DNA from: Candidatus Contendibacter sp.
GTDB lineage: Bacteria > Pseudomonadota > Gammaproteobacteria > Competibacterales > Competibacteraceae
Length of the DNA: 50,956 nt
Direction: 5' to 3'
NCBI GenBank assembly: GCA_029624675.1
Contig: JARSSP010000069.1
Span: 1-50,956 of the forward strand
The notes beneath the pieces were generated by a model. It did no database searches, was not told where the DNA came from, and saw nothing but the letters and a program-made list of their open reading frames with translations. Numbering within the stretch: position 1 is the first letter of the stretch; every line of letters begins with the position of its first letter. The translations under genes were made by a program, and so were the position numbers. This document shows positions 15,912 to 23,891 of this stretch, one piece after another.

Positions 15912-17429
15912 GTGTCGGATCTAAAATCAGACGACCGCGCCGCCGACCCCGGCGCGGTTCTTTTTTACGGTCTCGTCGCGCTGTTGACGTTCGCGCCACT
16001 GTTTCGAGCCGGCAACCGGCCGTTGCCGTTGTTGGTGATGGAACTGGTGGCGTTGGCGTTGCTGGTTTGGCGGTTCTGGGCGCCGTCGCCGACGGAACAG
16101 CCGCTGTCCCGACCGGCGCGGGTTTTTCTGGCGCTGTTGTTTTTGCTGCCGCTGGCGCAGTTGCTGCCCGTACCCTTGGATTCCTGGGCGAGCTTGCCGG
16201 GCCGGGCGTTCTACGCCGAAGCGTTGCGCCAGGCGGACGCTGGCGATGCCGATGGGAGCGGACGAGCCGTTTCGCTGATTCCGGCCGCGACCGAGACCGC
16301 TTGGCTGGCGATGTTGCCGCCGTTGGCCGTATTTCTGGCGACGATCCATCTGACCGGCCAGCGTCTGTTGCGGTTGGTGCTGGTCTTTCTGAGCATCGCG
16401 ACCGTCCAGGCGCTGCTGGGATTGATCCAGTACGGCGATGGGCCGAACAGCGTATTTCGATTCGGCAACTTTTCCATGGGCGACAGCGCCTCGGGTACTT
16501 ACATCAGCCGCAACCATTTGGCTGGTCTGTTGGAAATGGCGCTGCCGGTGAGCTTGGCGTTGCTGATGGCCACGGTCGGCCATGGTCGGCCTCCCCATGC
16601 CAGCGGTGGCCGCGGGCGGCGCGGACGCACGTTCCGGCAGTGGCTGGCCCGGTTCAACGTGGCGCGCATCAACCAGGCGGCGGTGTTCGGCACGGTCGCC
16701 ATCGCCATTCTGCTGGGGCTGATTTTCACCCGCTCCCGCGCTGGGGTCAGCATGGCGATGCTGGGTATCTTGCTGTGCACCCTGATGTTTTCCCACCGAC
16801 TGGGCGGACGCAATGTTTACGGGCTGATGGGCACGTTCACGGCGGTGGGCGTGGGTCTGGCCAGCTTGATCGGGTTGGCGCCAGTGTGGACCCGGTTTAC
16901 CTTGGAGGATCCGCTGGAGGATGGGCGTTGGAAGATCTTTGATGCCACCGTGCAGGCCATCGGCGAATTTTTTCCCTTGGGCAGCGGCGCGGGAACTTTC
17001 GAAGCCGTCATGCGGCGGTTTCACCCAGCGGATTTTCCGGGGGTGACGATCAACCGCGCCCACAACGATTATCTGGAATGGCTGCTTGAATTCGGGCTGA
17101 TGGCCGGAGTGCTGATCGCCGCTTGGTTGCTGTTCTACGCGCGCCAGTGGGGACGGGTATGGGGACGGGGCGACTGGACGCCGCTCCGGTTCGCCCAGGC
17201 GGGGGCGGGGATCGCGCTGTGGCTGATGCTGCTGCACAGCCTGGCGGACTTCAACCTGCGCATTCCGGCCAATGCGGTGTTCACGGCGTTCCTGGCCGCC
17301 GTGTTTTTCCACTGTCCGCCGGAGGAAGAACGGCGACGGCTCGTCCGGCGGCGGGGAACGAGCGGTAAAAGCGGGCCGTTGGCCTATCCGATCCCGGCGG
17401 AAAACCAAGCTAATCCGTTCGCGGACTAG
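15912..17429 (+). CDS. O-antigen ligase / Wzy-type polymerase family membrane protein
   Basis: A 505-residue multi-pass inner-membrane protein with about eleven hydrophobic helices. The conserved block SGTYISRNHLAGLLEM and the later periplasmic-loop motif INRAHNDYLEWLLEFG are typical of the Wzy_C / O-antigen ligase superfamily, which joins undecaprenyl-linked glycans to each other or to an acceptor. A GTG at 15912 is the probable start. It is the last gene of the plus-strand exopolysaccharide operon and most likely acts as its polymerase; ligase activity cannot be excluded from sequence. Its stop lies 15 bases from the convergent peptidase gene. Confidence 0.87.
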   Translation: MSDLKSDDRAADPGAVLFYGLVALLTFAPLFRAGNRPLPLLVMELVALALLVWRFWAPSPTEQPLSRPARVFLALLFLLPLAQLLPVPLDSWASLPGRAFYAEALRQADAGDADGSGRAVSLIPAATETAWLAMLPPLAVFLATIHLTGQRLLRLVLVFLSIATVQALLGLIQYGDGPNSVFRFGNFSMGDSASGTYISRNHLAGLLEMALPVSLALLMATVGHGRPPHASGGRGRRGRTFRQWLARFNVARINQAAVFGTVAIAILLGLIFTRSRAGVSMAMLGILLCTLMFSHRLGGRNVYGLMGTFTAVGVGLASLIGLAPVWTRFTLEDPLEDGRWKIFDATVQAIGEFFPLGSGAGTFEAVMRRFHPADFPGVTINRAHNDYLEWLLEFGLMAGVLIAAWLLFYARQWGRVWGRGDWTPLRFAQAGAGIALWLMLLHSLADFNLRIPANAVFTAFLAAVFFHCPPEEERRRLVRRRGTSGKSGPLAYPIPAENQANPFAD

Positions 17430-17444
17430 GGAGGGGACGAACCG

Positions 17445-17942
17445 CTAACGGCGCTTCGTGATCCGCAACGCTTGGCGCAGATAGGGCAGTTCGGTCACCG
17501 GCAGCCGCCCGGTGACGCGCAACCCGGCGGTGAAGCGTTCCAGCGTGCAAACGTCCTGGCAGCGCGGACCACTGTCCAGCACCCAGCGACCATCCACCAG
17601 CAACGCGGCGTGAGCGATCCGCAGCGGCGGACCCTCGATCAACAGGTACTCCAGTCGCGTCGGGTCGTAGCCCTGGCGGATCAACCGGTCGGCCTTGGCG
17701 ACGGCGTAGGCCTTGCAATCCCAATGATCGAGCCGTTCCAGATCGGCGACGTCCGGCCAGTCCGCCAGGCAGGCATCGTCGGGGCAGGGCCGGCCCTGAC
17801 GGTTGACAGCGGCGTTGATCTCGGCTAGGACAGCCTGCTCCGCCGTCGGCGGGGAGGAGCCCGGAACCGCCTGGCAACCGCCCGTCGCGAGCGAGAGGGT
17901 CAGTGCGAGCAGGCGAAGGGAGGGGGATGGGAAAGGGAACAT
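17445..17942 (-). CDS. Transglutaminase-like cysteine peptidase (BTLCP/LapG-like), exported
   Basis: A 165-residue protein with a hydrophobic signal (LRLLALTLSLATGGC); the Cys could be a lipid site, though the lipobox is poor. The catalytic triad of the bacterial transglutaminase-like cysteine proteinase family is visible: Cys in HWDCKAYAVAKADRL, His in IAHAALLVDG, Asp in RWVLDSG. Relatives such as LapG cleave surface adhesins in the periplasm. The start at 17942 is chosen because it begins the signal peptide; longer frames run into the cysD promoter region. It converges on the polymerase gene and diverges from cysD. The substrate is unknown, and no LapD-like partner is in the window. Confidence 0.75.
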   Translation of the reverse strand: MFPFPSPSLRLLALTLSLATGGCQAVPGSSPPTAEQAVLAEINAAVNRQGRPCPDDACLADWPDVADLERLDHWDCKAYAVAKADRLIRQGYDPTRLEYLLIEGPPLRIAHAALLVDGRWVLDSGPRCQDVCTLERFTAGLRVTGRLPVTELPYLRQALRITKRR

Positions 17943-18075
17943 GGCGGGTAGTTTAGCGGCGGCGGGCGCGTTCCGCCCCTGGCGCTCCCCATGGAAGAAA
18001 AAGCCGTTGAACTTTCCTTGCCGGGGGGCGCTCGCTAGAATGCCGGCCTTTGCCTTCATTCTGGAGAAAAGGTGG

Positions 18076-18972
18076 TTGAAAACGCACCTCCAACAACTTG
18101 AAGCCGAGAGCATCCACATCATCCGCGAGGTCGCCGCCGAGTTTGAAAAACCGGTGATGCTGTACTCGATTGGCAAGGATTCCTCGGTGATGCTGCAACT
18201 GGCGCTGAAAGCCTTTTATCCGGGCAAGCCGCCGTTTCCGCTGATGCATATCGACACCACCTGGAAGTTTCGGGACATGATCCGCTTTCGCGACGAGCAG
18301 GCGCGGCGGCTGGGGCTGGAACTGATTGTCCACATCAACGAGGAAGGACTGCGCCAGGGCGTCAACCCTTTCACCCACGGCTCGCGGGTTCACACCGACG
18401 TGATGAAGACCCAGGCGCTCAAGCAGGCGCTGGACCGTCACGGTTTCGACGCGGCCTTCGGCGGCGCCCGCCGTGATGAGGAGCGCTCACGGGCCAAGGA
18501 GCGAGTTTATTCCTTCCGCGACCGCAACCATCGCTGGGATCCCAAGAACCAGCGCCCCGAATTGTGGAATCTGTACAACGGCCGGGTCCACAAGGGCGAG
18601 AGCATCCGGGTGTTCCCGCTGTCCAACTGGACCGAGCTGGATGTCTGGCAATACATTCACCTGGAGAATATTCCCATCGTGCCACTTTATCTTGCCGCCG
18701 AGCGGCCAGTCGTGGAGCGGGACGGCACGTTGATTATGGTGGACGACGAACGGATGCCGCTGGAACCGGGCGAAACCCCGAGGCTGGAATGGGTCCGGTT
18801 CCGGACCTTGGGTTGCTACCCGCTGACGGGCGCGATCCATTCGCGGGCCACCACGTTGCCGGAGATCATTCAGGAGATGCTGTTAGCCCGTCATTCCGAA
18901 CGCCAGGGCCGGTTGATCGATCACGACGCCGCCGGTTCGATGGAAGACAAGAAACGCCAGGGTTATTTCTAA
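18076..18972 (+). CDS. cysD: Sulfate adenylyltransferase subunit 2
   Basis: Forms adenosine 5'-phosphosulfate from sulfate and ATP together with CysN. The PP-loop motif lies in VMLYSIGKDSSVMLQLALKA; FGGARRDEERSRAKER and NWTELDVWQYI are CysD signatures. Length 298 residues, against 302 in E. coli. The TTG at 18076 is the likely start: GGAGAAAAGG lies just before it and the protein then begins KTHLQQLEAESIHI like other CysD proteins. An in-frame ATG at 18040 would add twelve residues. The stop overlaps the start of cysNC by one base (TAATG). Confidence 0.94.
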   Translation: MKTHLQQLEAESIHIIREVAAEFEKPVMLYSIGKDSSVMLQLALKAFYPGKPPFPLMHIDTTWKFRDMIRFRDEQARRLGLELIVHINEEGLRQGVNPFTHGSRVHTDVMKTQALKQALDRHGFDAAFGGARRDEERSRAKERVYSFRDRNHRWDPKNQRPELWNLYNGRVHKGESIRVFPLSNWTELDVWQYIHLENIPIVPLYLAAERPVVERDGTLIMVDDERMPLEPGETPRLEWVRFRTLGCYPLTGAIHSRATTLPEIIQEMLLARHSERQGRLIDHDAAGSMEDKKRQGYF

Positions 18973-20894
18973 TGTCCCATGCTTCCCCGTTGATCGAAAC
19001 CGATATCCAGGCGTATCTGGCCGGCCACGAACGCAAGGACCTGCTGCGCTTCATCACCTGCGGCAGCGTGGACGACGGTAAGAGCACCCTGATCGGTCGG
19101 CTGCTGTACGACACCCAGTTGATCTATGAGGATCAACTCGCCGCCGTGCGCCGCGACACCACCAAATACGGCACCACCGGCGAGGAGCTGGACCTGGCGC
19201 TGCTGGTGGACGGCTTACAGGCGGAGCGCGAGCAGGGCATCACCATCGACGTCGCCTATCGCTATTTCTCCACCGAAAAACGCAAGTTCATCATCGCCGA
19301 CACCCCCGGCCACGAGCAATACACCCGGAACATGGCCACCGGCGCCTCGACCGCGCAACTGGCGATTCTGCTGGTGGACGCCCGCAGGGGGGTCCAGGCG
19401 CAGACCCGCCGCCACAGCTTCATCGTGTCGCTGCTGGGCATCCACCATCTGGTGCTGGCGATCAACAAGATGGACCTGGTCGGTTTCGATCCGGCGGTGT
19501 TCGCGCGCATTCGCGACGACTATCTGGAGTTCGCGGCCCAGTTGGGGGTGGGGGAGGTCCATTGCATCCCGGTGTCGGCGTTGCGCGGCGACAACGTGGC
19601 CGAGCCGTCCACCGTCATGCCCTGGTACGAGGGGCCGACCCTGCTGCAACTGCTGGAGCAGGTCGATGTGAGCGCCGACCGCAACCTGCGCGATTTCCGC
19701 TTTCCGGTGCAGTACGTCAATCGGCCGCATCTGGATTTTCGCGGTTTCTGCGGCACCGTCGCCGCCGGGGTGGTGCGGGCGGGCGACGAGGTGGCGGTGT
19801 TGCCCTCGGGGCGGCGCGCGCGCGTCGCGGCGATCGTGACCGCCGAAGGCGATCTTGCCGAGGCTCAGGCCGGCCAGGCGGTGACCCTGACCCTGGACGA
19901 CGAAATCGATGTCAGTCGTGGCGATCTGCTGGTCCACCCTGACCGCTTGCCGGCGGTGGCGGACGCTTTCGACGCCAAGGTGGTCTGGATGGCGGACGCG
20001 CCGCTGTTGCCGGGACGGCAGTACGACATCAAGCTGGGAACCCGGCTGCTGCCGGCGATCCCGCTGGTGCTGCATCACCGGATCGACGTGAATACCCTGG
20101 AACACCAGCGCGCCGAGGAACTGGGGTTGAACGAGATCGGCTATTGCCGGATCGCCCTGAACCAGCCGGCGCCCTTCGACGCTTACGAGGTCTGTCCGGG
20201 AACGGGCGCGTTCATCTTCATCGACCGGCTCAGCAACGTCACGGTCGGGGCGGGGATGATCGTGCGGCCGGTGACCCAGCCGTTGGTGGACAAGTCGCGC
20301 AACGTGGTCTGGCACGAACACAAGGTCAACCGGACGCAGCGCGCCAATCAAAAGGCGCAGCGACCGTGCGTGATTTGGCTAACCGGGTTGTCGGGCGCGG
20401 GCAAATCCACCCTCGCCAACGCCTTGGAACAGCGGTTGTTGCAACGGGGCTATCACAGCTATCTGCTGGACGGCGACAACATCCGCCATGGGTTGAACCA
20501 GGACCTGGGTTTTTCTCGGGCGGAGCGGGTCGAAAACATTCGCCGAGTTGGCGAGGTGGCGGCGCTGTTCGTCGATGCCGGTCTGATCGTGATCAGCGCC
20601 TTTATCTCGCCGTTTCGCGCCGACCGGGCGCTGGCGCGGGCGCTGGCGCCGGAAGGGGAATTCATCGAGGTTTACCTGCGCGCCTCGCTGGCGACTTGCG
20701 AGCAGCGCGATCCGAAGGGACTGTACGCGCGGGCGCGGGCCGGGATGATCGGAGACTTCACCGGCATCGATTCGCCCTACGAAGCGCCGGAATGGCCGGA
20801 ACTGGTGCTCGATACCGAACGGGATTCGGTCGAGGTGAACGTGGAACGGCTGTGGAATTATCTGGCCGAGCGGCGCATCCTGCGCGGGGGGTGA
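18972..20894 (+). CDS. cysNC: Bifunctional sulfate adenylyltransferase subunit 1 / APS kinase
   Basis: A 640-residue fusion. Residues 1-440 are the CysN GTPase, which drives APS synthesis: P-loop CGSVDDGKST, switch region GITIDVAYRYF, DTPGHEQY and NKMD. Residues from about 470 are the CysC APS kinase, which makes PAPS: WLTGLSGAGKSTLANAL, DGDNIRHGLNQDLGFS and the FISPFRADR loop. Many proteobacteria have this fusion in place of separate genes. It is translationally coupled to cysD. PAPS serves cysteine synthesis or sulfotransferases; no reductase or sulfotransferase gene lies in the window. Its position within a polysaccharide region leaves glycan sulfation open. Confidence 0.95.
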   Translation: MSHASPLIETDIQAYLAGHERKDLLRFITCGSVDDGKSTLIGRLLYDTQLIYEDQLAAVRRDTTKYGTTGEELDLALLVDGLQAEREQGITIDVAYRYFSTEKRKFIIADTPGHEQYTRNMATGASTAQLAILLVDARRGVQAQTRRHSFIVSLLGIHHLVLAINKMDLVGFDPAVFARIRDDYLEFAAQLGVGEVHCIPVSALRGDNVAEPSTVMPWYEGPTLLQLLEQVDVSADRNLRDFRFPVQYVNRPHLDFRGFCGTVAAGVVRAGDEVAVLPSGRRARVAAIVTAEGDLAEAQAGQAVTLTLDDEIDVSRGDLLVHPDRLPAVADAFDAKVVWMADAPLLPGRQYDIKLGTRLLPAIPLVLHHRIDVNTLEHQRAEELGLNEIGYCRIALNQPAPFDAYEVCPGTGAFIFIDRLSNVTVGAGMIVRPVTQPLVDKSRNVVWHEHKVNRTQRANQKAQRPCVIWLTGLSGAGKSTLANALEQRLLQRGYHSYLLDGDNIRHGLNQDLGFSRAERVENIRRVGEVAALFVDAGLIVISAFISPFRADRALARALAPEGEFIEVYLRASLATCEQRDPKGLYARARAGMIGDFTGIDSPYEAPEWPELVLDTERDSVEVNVERLWNYLAERRILRGG

Positions 20895-20943
20895 GCCGAA
20901 AGCCAGAGCATCTGGATAGAAATGCCTTCGCGGGTAGTCCGCC

Positions 20944-21723
20944 ATGCTGCTTCTGACCAAGATTCTCAGCCAGTTGGTCTATCCACTGTTGGCTTCCTTG
21001 CTGCTGGCCGTCGGCGCTGGCGTGCTGCTCTGGCGCGGTCGACGCCGTTCCGGTGGGTGGCTGCTGGGCGTCGCCCTCGGCTGGCTGTGGCTGTGGTCCA
21101 CGCCCGCCTTCAGCGACTGGCTGCGCGTCACGCTTGAGCAGCGCTATCCGCCGGCACCGCTGGAACAATTGCTTGCCGCCGACGCCATCGTGGTGCTCGG
21201 TGGGGTGGCGGAAACCGCCGCGCCGCCCCCGCGACCCGATCCGAATCTGGGCGCGGCCATTGATCGGGTCTGGCATGCCGCCCACCTGTACCGCGCCGGC
21301 AAGGCGCCCTGGATCCTGGTCAGCGGTGGCAACCTGCCCTGGAGCGGGGGCGAGCAACCGGAGTCCCTAGTCATGGCGAAACTGCTTCAGGAATGGGGCG
21401 TGCCCGCCGCCGCCGTCCTCCAGGAATCCACCAGCCGCACCACCCGGGAAAATCGGGATCGATCCTTGCCGATCTTGCAAGCGCGGGGCGTTCGGCGCGT
21501 CTTGCTAGTGACTTCGGCGCTGCACATGCCGCGCGCTCTGGCGCTGTTTCAGGCAACCGAGCTTGAGGTGATTCCAGCGCCGACCGATTTCGAAACCCGC
21601 TTTCCCAGCAACGCGCATCCCTTACGCTGGCTACCCGATGCCCAGGCTTTGGCCGACGGGAGCCGGGCGTTCAAGGAGTATCTGGGGCGGTGGGTGGACC
21701 GCTTGGCGGGTTTCGGAAGGTAG
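20944..21723 (+). CDS. YdcF/ElyC-type DUF218 membrane protein
   Basis: A 259-residue protein with two N-terminal membrane helices (LVYPLLASLLLAVGAGVLL and LLGVALGWLWLWSTPAF) and a DUF218 domain: AIVVLGGVAETA, LVSGGNLPW, EQPESLVMAKLLQEWG, STSRTTRENRDRS and VTSALHMPRALALF. E. coli ElyC of this family affects undecaprenyl-phosphate carrier use in envelope synthesis. It lies 49 bases after cysNC and before the WecA-like gene, so a link with carrier lipid metabolism is reasonable but inferred. The ribosome binding site is weak. Confidence 0.85.
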   Translation: MLLLTKILSQLVYPLLASLLLAVGAGVLLWRGRRRSGGWLLGVALGWLWLWSTPAFSDWLRVTLEQRYPPAPLEQLLAADAIVVLGGVAETAAPPPRPDPNLGAAIDRVWHAAHLYRAGKAPWILVSGGNLPWSGGEQPESLVMAKLLQEWGVPAAAVLQESTSRTTRENRDRSLPILQARGVRRVLLVTSALHMPRALALFQATELEVIPAPTDFETRFPSNAHPLRWLPDAQALADGSRAFKEYLGRWVDRLAGFGR

Positions 21724-21742
21724 CGGTTTGTGCTAAGCTTAC

Positions 21743-21766
21743 AAATGTCATTTTAAGATGACATTT
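21743..21766 (+). promoter_or_regulatory. Perfect 9-bp inverted repeat before the WecA-like gene
   Basis: AAATGTCAT and ATGACATTT are separated by TTTAAG, 25 bases before the start of the WecA-like gene. There is no following T-run, so an operator or leader hairpin is more likely than a terminator. The surrounding DNA is locally AT-rich. No regulator is assigned. Confidence 0.45.
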
Positions 21767-21791
21767 ACAGAGTAAAGCGAAGCTCGGTTAT

Positions 21792-22958
21792 ATGGAATCA
21801 ATTGCTCGGATTGTCGGGCCGCTGTTACTGGCCTTCGGAGTTTGCGTGGTGCTGATCGCCCTGCTGATCCGGCCGGCGCGGTCCTGGGGTTGGGTGGATC
21901 GGCCCGCTGGCCGCAAGCACCACCCGACCCCGGTGCCCCTGGTGGGTGGGGTCGCCATGTGCATCGCCTACGGTCTGGGCCTGCTGGCGCTGCCAGCGCG
22001 GCCCGAAGCCTGCCAGGCGCTGCTGATCGCCATGGTGTTGCTGACCCTGATCGGCTTGTACGACGATCTGCGCGCGGCTCGCCCCACGATCCGCTTCGTG
22101 TTCCAGGGCGGCGCGGTCTTGATCATGGCGCTCGGTGGCGGCGTGACTCTGGACAATCTCGGCGATTTGTTCGGCTTGGGCAATGTTACCCTGCCCAAAG
22201 GCGTCGCTCTTCTATTTACCGTGTTCTGCGTCGTTGGGGTGATCAACGCCTTCAACATGATCGATGGCCTGGATGGTCTGGCGGGCGGTCTAGCCCTGAT
22301 CGCCGCCGGTTGGCTGATCGTTCTGTTGCGGAATGCGCCACTTGCCCACGCTGGCGACCACAATGCCCTGTTGGCGCTGATCATGGTCATCGCCGGCTTT
22401 CTCTGCTTCAACCTGCGCCATCGCTGGCGGAGCCGCGCCAGCGTGTTCATGGGCGATGCGGGCAGCACCATGCTCGGTTTCGTCCTGGCCTGGTTCCTGG
22501 TGCATCTGTCCCAGGGCCAGGAGGCGGTGATGAGGCCGATGACCGCGGTCTGGCTGCTGGCGCTGCCGTTGATGGACACGATTTCGGTAATGATTCGTCG
22601 AGCTTGCATTGGCCACAACCCGTTCGTTGCCGACCGCCGGCATCTGCATCACTTGCTGCTGAGTGTCGGTCTGTCGGATGGTAGAGCCACCGCGCTTCTG
22701 CTGATCGCGGCTTTGCTGGTCGGCGCGGTGGGCGTGGTTGCCTACGAGTTGGGCGTGCCCGAGTATTATCAGTTTTATGCCTTCCTCGCTCTGTTTGGGC
22801 TATACCATGGGTTGACGACCCATTTTTGGAGACGTTACTCGCAACCCGTCGCGCCGTTGGCCGAGACAGGGGCGACCAAGCCGCGGGAGGTACCCCGCGC
22901 GGCATCGGTCGCGACGCCCGCCGCGTTCCCCTCCAAACCAACGGGAAACGGCAAGTGA
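21792..22958 (+). CDS. WecA/TagO-like undecaprenyl-phosphate sugar-1-phosphate transferase
   Basis: A 388-residue polytopic membrane enzyme of the MraY/WecA family that starts lipid-linked glycan synthesis by moving a sugar-1-phosphate (often GlcNAc) onto undecaprenyl phosphate. Visible signatures are GWVDRPAGRKHHPTPVPLVG, LIGLYDDLRAARP with the catalytic Asp pair, NAFNMIDGLDGLAGG, FMGDAGSTMLGF and the cytosolic FVADRRHLHHLLL. The exopolysaccharide locus upstream has no other initiating transferase inside the window, so this enzyme may serve it. Its general role in O-antigen synthesis is the alternative. Confidence 0.9.
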   Translation: MESIARIVGPLLLAFGVCVVLIALLIRPARSWGWVDRPAGRKHHPTPVPLVGGVAMCIAYGLGLLALPARPEACQALLIAMVLLTLIGLYDDLRAARPTIRFVFQGGAVLIMALGGGVTLDNLGDLFGLGNVTLPKGVALLFTVFCVVGVINAFNMIDGLDGLAGGLALIAAGWLIVLLRNAPLAHAGDHNALLALIMVIAGFLCFNLRHRWRSRASVFMGDAGSTMLGFVLAWFLVHLSQGQEAVMRPMTAVWLLALPLMDTISVMIRRACIGHNPFVADRRHLHHLLLSVGLSDGRATALLLIAALLVGAVGVVAYELGVPEYYQFYAFLALFGLYHGLTTHFWRRYSQPVAPLAETGATKPREVPRAASVATPAAFPSKPTGNGK

Positions 22959-22967
22959 CTGGGCCGA

Positions 22968-23726
22968 TCAGCCGGCGCGGCTGATCGCGAACGGCGCGAA
23001 CGCCTGGCACACCGGCATCACTTCCAGGGTGTTGATGTTGACGTGGGCCGGGCGAGTCGCCACCCAGTACACGGTGTCGGCGATGTCCTCGGCTTGCAGC
23101 GGCTGGGTTCCCAGGTAGAACCGGGCCGCCTTGTCGCTTTCTCCCTTGAAGCGCACCAGCGAAAATTCGGTTTCCGCCAACCCCGGTTCGATGTTGGTCA
23201 CCCGTACCCGGCTGCCCAGCAGGTCGGCGCGCAGATTGAGCGAGAACTGGCGGACGAAGGCCTTGGTGGCGCCGTAGACATTGCCGCCGGGGTAGGGGTA
23301 ATTGCCGGCCACCGAGCCGATGTTGACGATATGGCCACGGTCGCGGGCCACCATGCCGGGCAGAATGGCGCGGGTGCAGTACAGCAGGCCCTTGATGTTG
23401 GTGTCCACCATCCGCTGCCAGTCGTCCATGGCGCACCGATGGGCCGGTTCCAGCCCGAGCGCCAGCCCGGCGTTGTTGACCAGCAGATCCACCTCGGCGA
23501 AATCGGGGGGCAGGGCGGCGATGGCGGCGTTCACCGCCGCCTCGTCGCGCACGTCGAGCGTGACGGCGTGGACCGGAACGGTCGCGGCCAGTTCGGCGCG
23601 CAGGGTTTCCAGCCGATCCTGGCGCCGGCCGCAGACGATCAAGCGCCAGCCATGGGCGGCGAACCGGCGGGCGCTGGCGGCGCCAAAGCCGGAGGTGGCG
23701 CCGGTAATGAAGGCAATCTGGGACAT
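22968..23726 (-). CDS. ydfG: SDR-family NADP-dependent oxidoreductase, YdfG-like
   Basis: A 252-residue classical short-chain dehydrogenase. IAFITGATSGFGAASARRF is the cofactor site with an Arg-rich second strand (VCGRRQDRL) favouring NADP. LLVNNAGLALGLEP, the catalytic Ser in VNIGSVAG and Tyr-x3-Lys in VYGATKAF follow in order. The match over the length, including NTNIKGLLYCTRAILPGM-like and NIEPGLAETEFSLVRFKG regions, is to YdfG, which acts on serine, 3-hydroxypropionate and malonic semialdehyde. It is convergent with the WecA-like gene and divergent from parE. Confidence 0.87.
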   Translation of the reverse strand: MSQIAFITGATSGFGAASARRFAAHGWRLIVCGRRQDRLETLRAELAATVPVHAVTLDVRDEAAVNAAIAALPPDFAEVDLLVNNAGLALGLEPAHRCAMDDWQRMVDTNIKGLLYCTRAILPGMVARDRGHIVNIGSVAGNYPYPGGNVYGATKAFVRQFSLNLRADLLGSRVRVTNIEPGLAETEFSLVRFKGESDKAARFYLGTQPLQAEDIADTVYWVATRPAHVNINTLEVMPVCQAFAPFAISRAG

Positions 23727-23891
23727 CGGAACTCTCGCGGGTTGGGGATGAGGGACGAATTATGCGGCAAGCCGTGATCCGGATGGAGGCCGGTCCGATC
23801 CTGACGCTTGGACTTCCTCGCCACTCTGGACGCCGCCGCCCCCTTCGGCTAGGGTAAGCGCCCGATTTCGCAATCCCAGCCTGAATTTCCC

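Noticed and set aside
15927..17408. Minus-strand frame of 493 codons opposite the polymerase gene
   Set aside because: Low-complexity Gln/Arg/His composition; the plus strand encodes a clear membrane protein with ligase-family motifs.
953..17429. Exosortase/PEP-CTERM type exopolysaccharide system
   Set aside because: No exosortase, PEP-CTERM protein or PrsK/PrsT-like gene was seen; the sigma-54 pair at 30384-33886 has CHASE2 instead.
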